Shown here one piece after another: positions 10,420-23,643 of a stretch of DNA of 64,000 nt. The notes beneath the pieces are model-generated. The model saw only the letters and a program-made list of their open reading frames with translations. It was not told where the DNA came from and did not search any database. A program made the translations under genes and the position numbers. This stretch comes from Flaveria trinervia. Taxonomy: Eukaryota; Streptophyta; Magnoliopsida; Asterales; Asteraceae. The stretch is taken from contig CM046442.1 in NCBI GenBank assembly GCA_025506515.1, forward strand, positions 59,239,876 to 59,303,875, written 5' to 3'. Position 1 is the stretch's first letter, and the number at the start of each line of letters is the position of its first letter.

Positions 10420-13400
10420 GAAGGTTTGATTGGCAAAGGATGAATGGGAACTCTGTGTTGGGGAATTGGACACAGAGCTGTTACCCCATCCATGAAACCT
10501 ACTTCCCAATGATAAGTCTGTAAGAATCCCTGACATAGGCCTCAAGGAAAAAAACTTGTTCTTCCATTGTGAGTTCTTCAGCTCCACTTTGAAAGAAGAA
10601 CTCAGGCCCATAGTACTCAGATAAGTACTTAATATGCTTTCCATTTTTCAGCTCCACAGTTGTTATCTCTCTGTATGCAAACTCATCAGGATGAGTGCCT
10701 TCAAGCAATAACTGGAGCTCATTTCTTCTTATTTCTTCAAGCTTCTTGTAGATTAACCCCTTCTTTACCATTTTTTTTCTAGTAAGGTTTGTGGAGTCAT
10801 CTTAGACTTGTAAGCTCTCTTGAAGTCATCAAGGATTTCCCAGGGTGACACTATAATGGCCAGCATTATCACAACATCTACAATCTTCTTTACTTGGCCA
10901 TTGTATCTGCTTGAAATCTTCATTTTGTGAATTCCATCACTTACTCTGGGGTCAGGCCAAATTTTCACTCTCTCTTTCTGATATTGGAATGTAAATCTGA
11001 GAGCATACAACCTCTGAGCATGTTTCTTCATAGCTTGTATGGATGAAGACTTGGAAACTCTTTATCAATCATCCTTAACAGCTGCTCATCATGTTGTTTG
11101 TGGTATTCTTTTTCTTCAAGTTTGACTTTTACCATTTGCCTTTGGAAGTCAGGTGTGATTATTGTTGGTTGACTCCTAGGCTCAGGCATTTTTATTTTGA
11201 GAACAACAGAGAGTGGCAGACTATCATACTCATCATCTTCTTCTTCTTCTTTCATCCTCAGCACCCTTCTCTTCCTCTTAGGTGCATCATTGGTAATGAG
11301 TTCAGTAGGTTTCTTAGGTAAAGGAGTTGGTTTTGAGGGTTGTGAAGGTGTTGTTTTGGTTTGGGTGATAGTGCAAGCTGCTCTAGCATCTTGGATGTGA
11401 GTGAAGCTTTGGATAATTTTGACATATCAGTCCTTTTCCCAGCACCAGCTTCATCAAGAGCTTCTATGATCATCCTTTGTTAAATACTTCAGAAGAATAG
11501 ATTCTGTGGTTATCTCCAAAATACTGTCTCTGGACCATGACTTTACTTCAATGATTGACCTTCCCAGATGTTTTGATATAATCTTGCCATAGTTTCCAGC
11601 CTTTCTCTTTCTTTCTCACTCCAACTTGCCCATCTTTGTTCAATTTCTTGAATCTCTAACCTTCTGATCTCAGAGTCAAGTTTGGCAGTGTCAAATCCTT
11701 GTCTGAAGAGTTGATCAATAATCTTATCCATAGATTTGCTATGTTGCTTATCAGCTTCTTTGATCAATTCTTCTAACTTTTTCTCATTCTTTTTAGATCC
11801 TTCAGTCTTTTCAAAGCTTTTCTTCCTCTTATAGGTGATCATTTCCTTTTCTTTCCTCTCTTATTCTGCTTCCTCTTTAGCTCTTTTTCTTTTGTCTACT
11901 TTCACTGACTTAGACTCCCCCTTTTTGGGTGCATTGGGTTCAGGGGTGTGAATGTCAGAAAGTCTCTTAGAAACAACAACATCAACTAAAGATTGAAGAT
12001 TTGAGGAAAGCCTCTCATCAATGGCTTAATGTACAGTGTTTGTGATTATGGAAGTGATGAGAGGTAAGGATGTTTGAAAGGCAGCAACCATTTGCTCAAA
12101 GGGGTTCTGTCCCTGAGAAATGGCACCTGAAGTAGAGGCTGGTGGCAAATTTGTTGAGAGTGGCTCAGTGGTTGGGATAGTTTGAGGAGAAACTGCCATC
12201 TGTGGGTGAATATGGGCAGATGGATTTGATTCTTGTGACATTTTGGCAAGCAGTTCTTGTAGTCTGCATACCTCAGTCTCAAGAATAGTATTGTGGGCTA
12301 GAATATCAAAGAAAAAGCCCAGGTCATCATCAGTCTGTGCTGAATCAGCTAACCTCTTAATGAAATCAGGATGAACATGTGCTGACTGTAGATCAAAATT
12401 CACATGTGCCCCTATTTCTCGGAACTGGGTTCTTCCTGCCTCAGGATGATGTCCTTCATTGGCAGTTGCCTCTGGTGAGGACTTAGAAATATACCATCTT
12501 CATCCTGATCATGTGCTGAACAAGGAGAAGAGGCAGCCTCACCAGATGATCTAATCTCCTCCTCTACACAGGGAGATTGAATTCTATAATCCCTGTGCTG
12601 TGGGTTTTCAGCTACATTATAATCCTCTCCCTTAATTGTTGAGGTTTTCCCAGTGGTAATTGGTTTCTGGGGAGGGGTAGAGGAATGTAGTTAAGTTAGC
12701 ACTTGTGCAATAACCACAGTTGGGCTTGTAGGGGTGGCTTCAGTGGGAGATAGGTGTGAAAAGGATTGCACCTGGGGTGAATGGTGCTCTTCAATGGAAA
12801 TCCTCTCATTGAGAGAGATTCCAGTAATGTGGTTTCCCCATTTTTGGTTGCATCAGGATTTTGTTAAGAGGATACCTGAGCTGTTTCAACTGGTAGATTC
12901 CTGGAAACTACAGGGGGATTACTACCCATAGTTTCAACTTGCCTTTGTGTTGCAGGGGCATCATCAGGGGACTCAACTCCCTGAGTAGCCTTTTTGGTTT
13001 GTTTGGAATGAGGTTTGGAGGGGACTTTGGATTTGTAGGATGAGGCTGTGGGTACCTTCTGCTTGGGTTTTCGCAGTTTGGCAGCCTCTTTGAGGTGTGG
13101 GTCAGAGTTGTGCCTAGAGTATACCGCTGGCAAAACTACCACAGCAGGGACTCCAAGGCCAATAGGGCCATCAGATTGTAACTGATTCATCATTATGGCC
13201 ATAAGAAACCTTGGATATAATAGCCATTTGTTAGGTACAGGTTTTATTGCCAGATCTTTTAATTCTAAAAATATAATTTCAGAAAAATTTAAGCTTTGGC
13301 ATTCAAGAATAGAATACAACACCTGCTGCCACCTGGATGACATTTGATCCCATGAAGAGGTTTTGGGGGCAAGGCAAACATTGATCATGTGGAAGATTAG

Positions 13401-13808
13401 GCGTTCAACATCATGGAAGTGCTTCTTCAGAATGGTTGTAGCACTTAGGTTGCCCTTATAGCCATGGTTGATGAATGAGAGATCAATGGTGCCCCTCGGA
13501 TATTTGGTGACAAAGGTAGCATCATTTAGATCTAGCGTTTGGCGAATGATAGCAGGAGTGACTACCACCTTCTTCTGGTTTACAAATGACTGGAGAGTGA
13601 TCGCGACATCATTCTCACCAGTATGGATGGTGACATTTGTCCAGAATTGACGAAGAGAGTCAGGATAGATGGTTGGATTCAGAAGAAAAGCAGTTCGATA
13701 CTGGGAATCAGCCATCAGATCAATAACATCATCAAACTTAGTCCAAAAGGTCGATTTTGTGAAGTAGGCAACACTGTTGTGTCGAGGTTTGATTTGCATG
13801 GTCGCCAT
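10420..13808 (-). pseudogene. Envelope-like ORF of element A (broken)
   Basis: The ORF starts at 13808 with MATMQIKPRHNSVAYF and stays open to 12864 (314 residues). That N-terminal domain contains RLIFHMINVCLAPK and YPRFLMAI. Coding resemblance continues in shifted frames: a Pro/Ser-rich stretch with NTILETEVCRLQELL (12403-12026), a charged coiled-coil with a lysine-rich segment (11842-11543), an acidic stretch (11264-11028) and a C-terminal part (11031-10499). It lies downstream of pol, where Sireviruses of the SIRE1/Maximus type carry an envelope-like gene. I see no clear signal peptide or convincing membrane helix, so a fusion role is unproven. A homologue lies in H (45719-48225) and a distant one in B. 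Confidence 0.7.
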
Positions 13809-14395
13809 TAATGGGAGATGAATGTTCGGAAATCAATTTATGAAAAGTTTGAAGTTAGGGTTAGGTATTTATAGGTTATGAAACGGCTGAAAGAAAACAA
13901 CTGAAAGTTTTGGTTTTAGTCATCAGTTGTTAGAAAACGACTGAGGACATGGTTTTAACTTTCAGATGTTGTAAACAACTGAAGACTTGTGTTTGTCATC
14001 AGTAGACTGAAGACTTGGGTTTGGCTTCAGTTGTTTTGAAATGAAACAACAGTTGTTTAAAACAATTGAAGAATAAAATTACTGATCAGTTGTTGTCATC
14101 AATTCACATATCTCAGTTGTTTCATTTGACCTTAACACTTACTCAACAGATTATCTGTTTTTCAGATGTTTCATTGGTCATCAGTACTTATCTGTTAGAA
14201 CAAACTTAAGATGTTATAACTTCAGTAGTTGTAACCACATCAGTACTTTGCAACAAATAAAGTACTTCAGTACTTTTAAGTAATTTAGTCTTCAGTAGTT
14301 ATGAAACTGCTAAAGATAAATAACTTCAGTACTTATTTGTGATAGTTGTATACTGATGCTCATCAGTACTTGTGAGCTGAGATCATCAGTAGTTG
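13809..14395. other. pol-env spacer of element A, hairpin-rich
   Basis: This is non-coding. It is packed with CAACTGAAG / CTTCAGTTG and CAGTAGTTG motifs in both orientations, the motif vocabulary of the element's LTR. Dyads include TCAGTTGTT/AACGACTGA around AGAA (13923-13944, one non-Watson-Crick pair). The matching spacer of H (48226-48989) has cleaner hairpins. Confidence 0.7.
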
Positions 14396-17300
14396 TCAAT
14401 TATTCAAGCTGCAGCATACCAAGCTTAGCACTAGATTTTGAAAAGTTGCACTGTCTAAAGGCTTAGTAAATATATCTGCAAGCTCATCAGCACTAGGAAC
14501 AAACTTTGGATCAATCAGACCTTTTTCATAACAATCCCTGATAAAATGATGTCTGATCTCAATATGTTTGGTCCTAGAATGCTGGACAGGATTCTTAACA
14601 ATACAAAGAGCTGAAGCACTGTCCATCAGTAAAGGAGTCTTAGTCTCTGTAATGTCATAATCCATAATTGATTCTGAAGCCAGAGTACCTGAGATGTACA
14701 ACTTGCAGCAGCAATGTACTCTGCTTCAGCAGTGGATGTAGCAACAGAAGTTTGTTTCTTACTCTGCCAAGAAACTAAACAGTTGCCTAGAAATTAGCAT
14801 CCGCCAGAGGTTGATTTTCTGGTTAATTTACACCCTGCATAGTCACTATCAGAGAAAGCAACTAATTTGCAAGAGTGCCCAGTGGAATACCAAAGTCCTA
14901 GAGATTGAGTTCCTTGCAAATATCTAAAGATCCTTTTGACTGCAATCATATGGATACTTTAGGTGCAGCCTGAAATCTAGCACAGACACAAGTTGCAACA
15001 TAATTTCTGGTCTAGAAGCTGTAAGGTATATCAAGGAACCAATCATACATCTGTAAAGAGTTTTATCAACTGCTTTACCTCTCTGATCAGCATCCAATTG
15101 TGTGGTACTGCACATGGGAGTAGAACAGGGCTTACAGTTTTGTAAATCAAACTTTTTCAACAAATCCTTCGTATATTTTGACTGATGAATGAAAGTTCCA
15201 TCAGCCTTTGTTTGATTTGCAACCCCAGAAAGAACTGTAATTCTCCCATGGCACTCATTTCAAACTTTTGTTGCATCAACTTAGTAAAGGCATCACACAA
15301 CTGTGGATCAGAGGATGCAAAAATAATATCATCAACATAAATTTGAACAAGGAGTTTATGCAAGCCTACTTTCTTAATGAACAAGGTTTTATCTATGGAG
15401 CCTCTAGTGAAATTATTTGAAGAAGAAATTGGACAGTGTTTCATACCAGGCTCTAGGTGCTTGTTTTAGTCCATAAAGAGCCTTATCAAGCTTATACACC
15501 CAATCTGGATGTTTATGATCTTCAAAACCTGGTGGTTGGCACACATAAACTTCTTCTTTTATTTTACCATATAAGAATGCACTTTTGACACCCATTTGAA
15601 AAACTTGAGATTATGAAAAGCAGCATAAGCTAAAACAATCTGATTGCTTCCAGTCTGGCTACAAGGCAAAAGTTTCATCATAATCAATACCTTCTTCTTG
15701 TGAAAACCCTGTACAACCAGTCTGGCCTTGTTCTTGACAATTTGGCCTTTTTCATCAGTTTTATTCCTAAACACCCATTTAGTGCCTATGGCACTCTTAC
15801 CTTGGGGAAGAGGAACCAGTTCCCACACTTACTGCTTTTGAAACTAAAGAAGCTTAAGTTGCATAGCTTCAACCCATCCATTGTCTCTTAATGCAATATG
15901 ATAATTCTTTGGCTCTTGCTGACTGATGAAGAGAGCATAGAAGCAAAAGTTGGACAATTGATTTCTGGTTGAAACACCAGCATTGATGTCACCAATGATC
16001 TGAGACATGGGATGATTATTCAATTCTTGATACTCAATAAGATCTGTGCAAGTGTTTGTAGGGGATACAACAGCAACAGATGGTGATCCAGATTCTTGAA
16101 ACCTAGAATGAGATGATAATTCAAATGAAGTAGAGGATTCAGAGATCTCATCAGCATTTGTTGTGGATGGAACTGTTGCAGCTACAGGAACATCAAGTTT
16201 AGTAGACTCAGGAAGTTGATGACTAAAACTTGCATTTATACCAACAGATGGATAACATGTTGTAGAAGATGATGGATTCACAGAACCTGCAACATTTGGA
16301 GACTGATAAGGAACATATTACAGTATGTCTAGATCAAATAACTCCATAGGGTTTTGTGGGATTTTCTCCTTTGGAGATTCATTAAACTTGACATGCAAGG
16401 TTTCTTCTACAATCTTTTTTCTGCAATTAAAAAGTCTGTATGCCTTGCAAGTAGATGAATAACCAACAAAGTACCCTGCATCCACCTTTGATTCAAACTT
16501 CTGAAGTGGATCCTTTGTGTTGAGAATATAACAGGGACACCCAAATGCTCTAAAGAAGGAAATCAGAGGAGCCAAATGATGTAACACTTCATAAGGAGTC
16601 TTCATCAACCTTTGATATACCAATACTCTATTTTGCACATAGCAAGCTGTGATAACAGCTTCAACCCAAAAGGTTAGTGGCAAACCAGAATCAGCCAACA
16701 TTGACCTTGCAGCTTCAATACGGGTCCTGTTCTTTCTCTCCACCACTCCATTTTGTTCAGGAGTTCTAGGAATGCTAAATTGCCTCTTGATTCCCTTAGA
16801 GAAATAAAATTCATCAAGTGTGTGATTTCTAAATTCTGTGCCATTATCACTCCTCACACACTTGACAAAAAGAGAATACTGCTTTTCCACATGCAACACA
16901 AAGTAGATGATAATTTGACCAGCCTTATCTTTTGAATGTAAGAAGAAGGTCCATACAAATCTGGAATAATCATCCACAATTACCAGACAGTATTTTTTCT
17001 TTGCCATGCTCATCACTCTCACTGGACCAAAAAGATCCATATGCAGTAATTGCAAGCAGGTAGTGGACTTTGGTTCTTCTATTAGAGGGAATGATACTTT
17101 ATTTGCTTTCCTTTTAAACAAACAGAGTAGTTATCATCACATTTGAACCCTTTAATGGCAGACCTCTCACTAAACCATGAAAGATCAACTGATTCATGTT
17201 TCTAAGATTCACATGACCAAGCCTTCTATGCCAAAGTTCAGATTCCTGCGGAGAGGCCTTGGAGAACAGACATGGATGGCCTTTTAGATCAATTTTCTTT

Positions 17301-17574
17301 GATAAGTCTAAGGCATATACTCTTCCAATCCTGTTGGCTTTCAGGAGAGTATGTTCATCCAACATCTTGTCAATCATATTCAAAACATCGAAAGACAGAA
17401 TTCGACAGTTCTAACTGGTGAAAAGTGCAACATGCCCTTTATCACACATTTGACTGACACTCAACAAATTGTACTTGAGATTCTCCACATGGTTGACATC
17501 ATCAAACCTTAATTTACCATTTGAAACAAGCCTTTGCCGATGATGTAACCCTTAGCATCATTACCAAAAGATAC
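14396..17574 (-). pseudogene. Element A pol, 3' part: GAG-pre-IN, IN, RT, RNase H
   Basis: From 17383: HRRLGHVNLRNMNQL (pre-integrase zinc region). At 17121-16318 is the integrase core with LLHMDLFGPV, VRSDNGTEFRNH and NGVVERKNRT, so all three acidic catalytic positions are present. RT starts at 15828-15559 (GTKWVFRNKTDEKG) and has YVDDIIFASS (15444-15157); the LYGLKQAPRAWYE block is at 15595-15413. RNase H ends at 14701-14396 (TKHIEIRHHFIRDCYEKGLI...ADIFTKPLD). Several single-base frameshifts separate these blocks. Domain order IN before RT marks it as Copia. The 5' continuation is at 30126, beyond element B. Confidence 0.9.
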
Positions 17575-17791
17575 TGTTAGGACCTGGTACTTGAACGAAA
17601 TACCAGTGATTAGCGTGTAAACTAGATCAAATAGTGCGGAATCCTATTTGATTGGCGATCCAATCATGAGAACACACAAAGAATCAATAAAGAATTGAAA
17701 CTAACGTTAGAAATCGATTGGAATCAATCTAATGTGTTCTATGAACTTGGAGAACGAATTGGGAGGCTTCTGGACGGCTAGGGTACATCTG

Positions 17792-18649
17792 TGTTAGGAT
17801 CAGTGATCTATGTTTGATTGATTAGAGAGTATAGCAGCGGAATTCTAACAATGAATTAGCCAATTCACAAGAACGAACGATATTCAATGAAGAACAAAGA
17901 CGGTTATAGAGAGAGAATTCTGCAAATATATTTCATTCAATATTCGCATTCGTGGTACGAAATGTCACAATTACAATTAGGTCGACACCTCTTATATAAG
18001 AGATGTGACGTCTGCTGATGTCACTAGATAGTGACATCTAACAGAATTATTTCAACTGAAACACAACTACTGAAGATGTCAAAACAGCTGACATCTCCTT
18101 ACAAATATACCAAGTGTTATCAGTTTCTATAACTCTGAAAACATAAAACTACTGAAACTACAACGACTGAAGAACAAGCTCTTCAGTCGTTTTACAAAAC
18201 TACTGAAAGTAAAACATAAAACTACTGATATCACAACTACTGAAGAAGTACTCTTCAGCTGTTGTGACAAACTACTGAAACTTCAGTACTTGATCTTCAG
18301 ACTTGAACTTCAGACGTTTCATCAGCTGATGACTTCAGTAGATATCATCAGCTGATGTCTTCAGTCTTTGTCTTCAGACTTTGTACACCAGTTGTTTATC
18401 TTCAGCCCTTGTAAACTCTTCAGCTGTTGTACTTTAGTACTTTGGTCTTTAGCTTCAGCACTTGTGTTCTTCAGCTGTTGAACTTCAGCACTTCAATCTT
18501 CAGCTGTTGAAGTCTTCAGCACTTGATCTTCAGCTATTGGAGTTTTCAGCACTTGTCGAACTGCTGATGAAGCCTTCAGCAGTTGTTGTGATATCATGTG
18601 GGACTTAGAGGTTTTCTGATCTTGGCTCATTGGTTCTTTTGGTCCAACA
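17792..18649 (-). mobile_element. Solo Sirevirus-like LTR inside B's LTR, 858 bp
   Basis: In minus sense it starts TGTTGGACCAAAAGAACC and ends GATCCTAACA, with perfect ATCTG target duplications (17787-17791 and 18650-18654). It belongs with the LTRs of H and G more than with A: it has CATCAGCTGATG and the alternating CTTCAGCACTTG / CTTCAGCTGTTG run. No internal region remains. It is one of the youngest events in the nest. Confidence 0.92.
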
Positions 18650-18719
18650 ATCTGGAGTCGTAATAGAATGAATTCTCTCGTTTTTCCACGAATTGGGTTG
18701 TATTTATAGGTTAGTATTG

Positions 18720-18930
18720 TTCATTCGTGCGACTGAACCATTAGTATGATTCAGTCGTGCGATTGAACCATACGATTGATTCATCCGCACGACTGAGTGT
18801 TCAGTCGTGCGACTGAGCCAATCTTATGTGTCAATCATACGACTGATCCAGTCTTCTGGTTCAGTCGTGCGACTGAGTCAATCGTATGATGTTATTCATG
18901 CGTGTGGTCCATTCGCATGGGCCATTCGCA
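18720..18930. repeat. CAGTCGTGCGACTG palindromic motif array in B's LTR
   Basis: About a dozen copies of TCAGTCGTGCGACTGA or variants. The core CAGTCG-TG-CGACTG has perfect 6-bp arms around a 2-base centre. The array is repeated in the 5' LTR (29682-29890), the leader (28945-29170) and the pol-env spacer (22650-22880 and 23255-23585). Confidence 0.9.
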
Positions 18931-19161
18931 TGAGAACTTCATTATGTTAAGTTTGAATGTATCAATTAATAAACATTATGTGTAACCATTCAAACAATCA
19001 CTAACCTAATTAACCAGTTCAATATCGACTCATTAATGAAATTGAACTTACAAATCACAAACAATCAATATCATTTCATTAATCATCAAATTACATCCAA
19101 ATTAGATAAACAAGATCTATTACATTTCATATCATGATCTAGGGACATACATGTATCAACA

Positions 19162-19172
19162 AACTCCCCCTT
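19162..19172 (-). other. Polypurine tract of element B
   Basis: The minus strand reads AAGGGGGAGTT immediately upstream of the LTR start TGTTGATAC. This is the standard place for plus-strand priming. Confidence 0.85.
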
Positions 19173-19206
19173 GGACCTAGATCTCTCTAATGTCTTGTTT
19201 TTTGCA

Positions 19207-22200
19207 TCACCTCCTCATATTTCTTGTACTTGTCTCTTTTGTGACTCCCGCATGAATCTCAAATGCGAAGCAGAGTCTTATGACATTTTGGAACTGGAGG
19301 GCTTGTACAATATCTTGCATATCATAGAACAGTGGCCACTTGTATAGCGTGTAGACATCATTTGCTGGCAAGTTGGTAAGCCACATTGGGTCGAATACCC
19401 TGATCGTATCCATTTGGGCCTCTTTGTTTAGGACTATGACCGCTTCAGCTGTTCTCCAATCATAGTACCACCACTTAAAGTGTGGAGTGAAGTCCTGTGG
19501 CATTTCCCTGAGTGGGATTCTTGACATTGTGCGCGAGGACTCCACTTCAACACTATCTTCGGCTTTCAAGTAATGGCATCAACCTCAACCCTTCTGATAT
19601 ACCTTGTAGGCTGTTGGGGTCTGAAGTTAACCCACCTGGTGTGGTACTCCTTCTTTAGGGCAGCCTCGAACCAGCCCGACATCTTCCTCGGGTCAGCATA
19701 CAAAAGCTTAGTTTGGCTAGCTGGTTAAGCTCAAAACCTGGTAGAGTCTTCAGATCATGTGGGAATCTGAAAGTATGCCCCCTTTTCCCTCTTAACTGCA
19801 TATATGTTAAGATCTTCAAAATACGCCCACACTATGATCCTGCCAGTCACCTTATGATGTTTCTTGACTCTGTAGAGTTTGGTGTAGGCATCCTGTTTCG
19901 GTGCAGCGCGTTGGGCTCTAACTTCTTCAAAACATGCAGCCCACTCAGCCTTTCGGATATCAACATCATCATTTGAGGCTTGGGCCATTTCCTCTACTTT
20001 CTCCGACTCTTGCTCCATCTTGTCTAACACCTCAAAAGTATCGCTGACGAGGGATTCACCCAGATTGGGGACCACATTTCCCTCATTGTCTGCGTACTGA
20101 GGGTAGTGCTCGGCAGTGACATCTTCAATCTTGATTTCATCAACATCGTTGAGCTCTTCGTCACTGGTCGAGTCGTATGTCGGAGCATCCTTCACTATCT
20201 CATCTGGATTGAGCTTGAAGATCTCTGCGAGTTCCTCGTTTGATAGGTCGTGAATTATTTCCCCTTCTTAAGGGGTATAACTCACCGACCTCCTTACGAT
20301 CCCTTGCAGATCAAGAATCATTGTTAGCTGAGTCTTGACCTGCTAAAGGGGAGCAACATCAAACTCATCCCTTTGGTAATTTGGATCTGTTTGATTTACA
20401 CATTCAACATATCAACCATTAGTAATTAATCAAAACAGAAATGCATTAAACTTAATTTAAACATTGAATACATAGGTTTCAATACATGATTCAAATACAA
20501 AAGTAATTGAATACATAAACATCTAATCTTTACTTTTGTCCTGTATCATCGTCTCGTCACTTGGTGGAGCAGAGGAAGAAGCTGGTTGGTCTTGTCTGTT
20601 CTTGGACATCCTCTCTTGACCTGAAGCAGAGGCCGATGCAGCTGCATCTCAACCTGCTGTATCATCATCATCATCCTTCTCCTCTGTCCTTTCTTCTTTT
20701 GTCCCCTCATCCTCCTATGTCTCATCCTTATCATCCTCATCATCATCTTCATCATCTCCATCTCCCTCTTTGATCTTCAAGGGCTCCTCCTTAGATCCCT
20801 TTAGCTTTAACATGATCGTCTTCTTCGCCTCCTCCAACTCCTCTATCTTCTTGTTTGATGTGACACTATGTGCTTGGAGTTGGGCTATCTCATGGCTTTG
20901 AGTAGCCATCTATTGGTGCTGCTCCTCTATCACTCGAGCCTGCTCTTCTATCTGGTGAGACTGAGCAGCAGTAAGATCAACAAGCTGGCAGATCTGAGCC
21001 GCCTTCTCCTCATCTACAGCTAATAGGCGCATCACCAACCGTTGAGTGCAGATAGCTGTTCCTCTACCCCCTAATTGGAGGTAGAGGTGATCCATAAGTA
21101 TGAGATGGATGGGCTGAGGATCTAGCTTGGTGGGTAGTGGTGGTGGTGGTGGCTGTAGTGAAGATGGGTCTGTGTAATAGTGGAGGTGATGTGGGAGTGA
21201 AAGATATGGTGGTAGATGGAATCTGTACAGTGGTGGGAGGTGTGGTGGTGGTAGTAGTAGCTGTGGTGGCTGTGGTGGTGGATGGTGTGGCTGTGGAAGT
21301 GGTAGTGGTGGTGGCTGTGGTGGTAACGAAGGTGAGTCGTCTTTTCTTCTTCTTCTTCAGACCATGGGGCTGAGCCATCCTTTTCCTCCTCGTTCCCGTT
21401 GAGGTGGATGCTCCCCCTACAACCCTGCTAGCTGACTCCGGTGCATAACTCGGATCAGTGCTGTCTCTCCTGAGTCTCTTGGGCGTTCACCAACCGCCCT
21501 TAGCCCATGTTCTGTGGGAACAACCTTGCTTCCCACAGTACGTGTCAAGGGCTCCTCTTCCGACTCCTCTTCCTCCTCACCAGGAACGAAATCCTGATGG
21601 AAACCAGTAGACTCGGCTATGTCTCCCGTTGGGGCGGACACTGGACGTATAACATCAGAAACTGAGCCTCTCGGTGGAGTAGGCATATCATCCCCAGCGT
21701 CCCCACTATCGTCATCATCAGAGTCATGCTCTGGGAGCAGTAGCCTCTCGTCATCAGAATCACTGTCATCATGACGCGATTTGCGTCTCCCCGGTGCCAC
21801 ATATCTCTCGTTGGCCAATGGCCAATCAACCTTATCACCTGGGGCTTCACTTGCTTGCCCCTATACACGCTCATCCGACCCAAGGTCGTGTCATCCATAT
21901 CTCCAAAGCAACTGCATCATGACTCTCCTAGGAAGAAGTGGCAGCTTCTCGTTGAAGATCAGCTGTAAAACCTGGGGTACATACAAAATCCTTCCTTCCC
22001 CTTTGCCTCCAGGTTCTCCACCAAATAAGAGAAGATCATACTCGAAAAGCTGAAAGGGTGGTTCAGCACCAGTGCCACGTAGGCATTCTTAATCTGGTCT
22101 GATAGATCATCGAACCCACCCCTCCTCGAAGCAATGCACTTTAGGATCACATGCGCCAAGTACTTGTACTGGGGGCACAGGTTTCTCTTGTGGAGCACAC

Positions 22201-22570
22201 CCGAGTTTATGTCCCCAGCGTACTTGATCCTGAGGAAGCAGCCTCTCACAGTCAGTGGATGTAATCTGGTGGGGTGATTCGTATCATCCCCCAACTCAAG
22301 AACTCTCTGGATATCAACAGCAGTAACCTCGATATAATGACCCAGAATGGAGCTCCGTATACTGTATGGCTCACGAGAGCGATCAACTGAGGCATTCTCC
22401 CAGAATTCCTGTGTAATGACCTGTAGGGCGTGCAAGGTGTAGATATAGCCTTATGTATCCGGAACGTCTAAGGAAAGCTATAATCTCTATGAACTCGGCC
22501 TCGTCCGAGTAGTATGATCCAAGTGAGCACATATGTTGTGCTTTGGAGTAATGGACCATCTATCAGCCAT
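19207..22570 (-). pseudogene. Envelope-like ORF of element B (broken)
   Basis: A start at 22570 gives MADRWSITPKHNICAHL, matching the start of A's envelope-like ORF (IKPRHNSVAYF). After an early frameshift, 22435-21959 carries HVILKCIASRRGG and LNHPFSFSSMIFSYL, aligning with A's HMINVCLAPK and LNFSEIIFLEL. Next come an acidic linker (DSDSDDER, DSDDDDSGDAGDD; 21818-21417), a lysine cluster KKKKKRR followed by a Thr-rich tract (21378-21064), a coiled-coil (QIEEQARVIEEQ, IEELEEAKKTIM; 21095-20715), another acidic region (20195) and a C-terminal domain with FKWWYYDWRTAEAVIVLN (19569-19207). The role is unknown. The lysine cluster could be a nuclear-targeting signal, which would sit oddly with a surface glycoprotein. 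Confidence 0.65.
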
Positions 22571-23643
22571 TTTCCTGAATCATAAGACACAGAACCATTA
22601 GTACATAATACATCAAAATTTGGTTCTAAGTGTAATGTTTAAATTCATTCTAATTCATTCGTGCGACTGAAGTCAGTCGGTTGTTCTTTCATGCAACTGA
22701 GCTCATTCGGGTGAATGAGACATGTGACCGAGTTCAATCTGCTGACTGAGTCTGCGATTGGTTCAGTCGGCCGACTGTGCTCATTCGCATGGTTCATTCG
22801 GCCGATTGATCCAATCGCAAGTTTCAATCGTGCGATTAGAGTTCATCCGGATGACCAGTCGCCTGTCCCACTGTTTAGTCGCCTGCTGTTCGAATCTTAA
22901 CCAAAACAAGTGATTTAACATGGGTTACCGGTTCAATAGACTCGCCATTTAGTCACTAATAACCTATTAAACTTAATTTTAACATTTTGCATAGTTTAGG
23001 TTGGTGATTAGGTCATTTATAGTCCATTTCTTGTTTTCATTCGAATATCACCAAATTGGGGTTCCATTCCTTCTGTTTTCGGTGCGATATCAATGCCATC
23101 TACCTGTTTAGAAGTCAACGAACATCATAAGATCAACAACAATGTGAAAACAAGGTCTAGAGAAATTTTGGCAGAGTAACGGTACTTGGTGCGATTTAGG
23201 AGCGATTGAGGGTGATGAGTGGAATGTGATCGACTATGGCCCTTTAATACTAAAGCTGAGTTCAATCGGCCGACTGGCCTCATTCGCTCAGTTCATTCGG
23301 GCGACTGAGGCTCAGTCGTGCGATTGGCCCAGTCAGTCGCATTCAGTTGTCCGACTGAGTCTCAGTCGGTCGACTGACTCATTCATGCCCTTTCATTCGC
23401 ACCTTCAGTTAACCGACTGAGTCTCAGTCGGTCGAATGACTCATTCGCACCCTTTCATTCGGTCGAATGGATCATTCTGATAAGCCATTCGGGTGAATGG
23501 CTCAATCTCATGTCCAGTCGTGCGAATGGGATCCATTCGCATGGTTGGTCCATACTTATGATCCAGTCGTGCGAATGGGTTACACTTATGAACATTTAGC
23601 ACTTAAACCCTTTTTACCTGTTGAAATTAATATTATGAGCATT

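Larger units (their letters stand above)
17575..19161 (-). repeat. 3' LTR of element B, split by a solo LTR
   Basis: In minus sense it runs from TGTTGATACATGTATG to CAGGTCCTAACA. Removing the nested solo LTR and one TSD copy leaves about 724 bp, against 731 bp for the 5' LTR, and the two align closely. A TATAAATA box lies at 18701-18708 on the minus strand. The stretch 18720-18930 carries the TCGTGCGACTGA motif array. Confidence 0.9.

Noticed and set aside
21137..21373. Val-rich plus-strand ORF
   Set aside because: It is the antisense reading of the Thr-rich tract of element B's envelope-like ORF, which has the better coding context.
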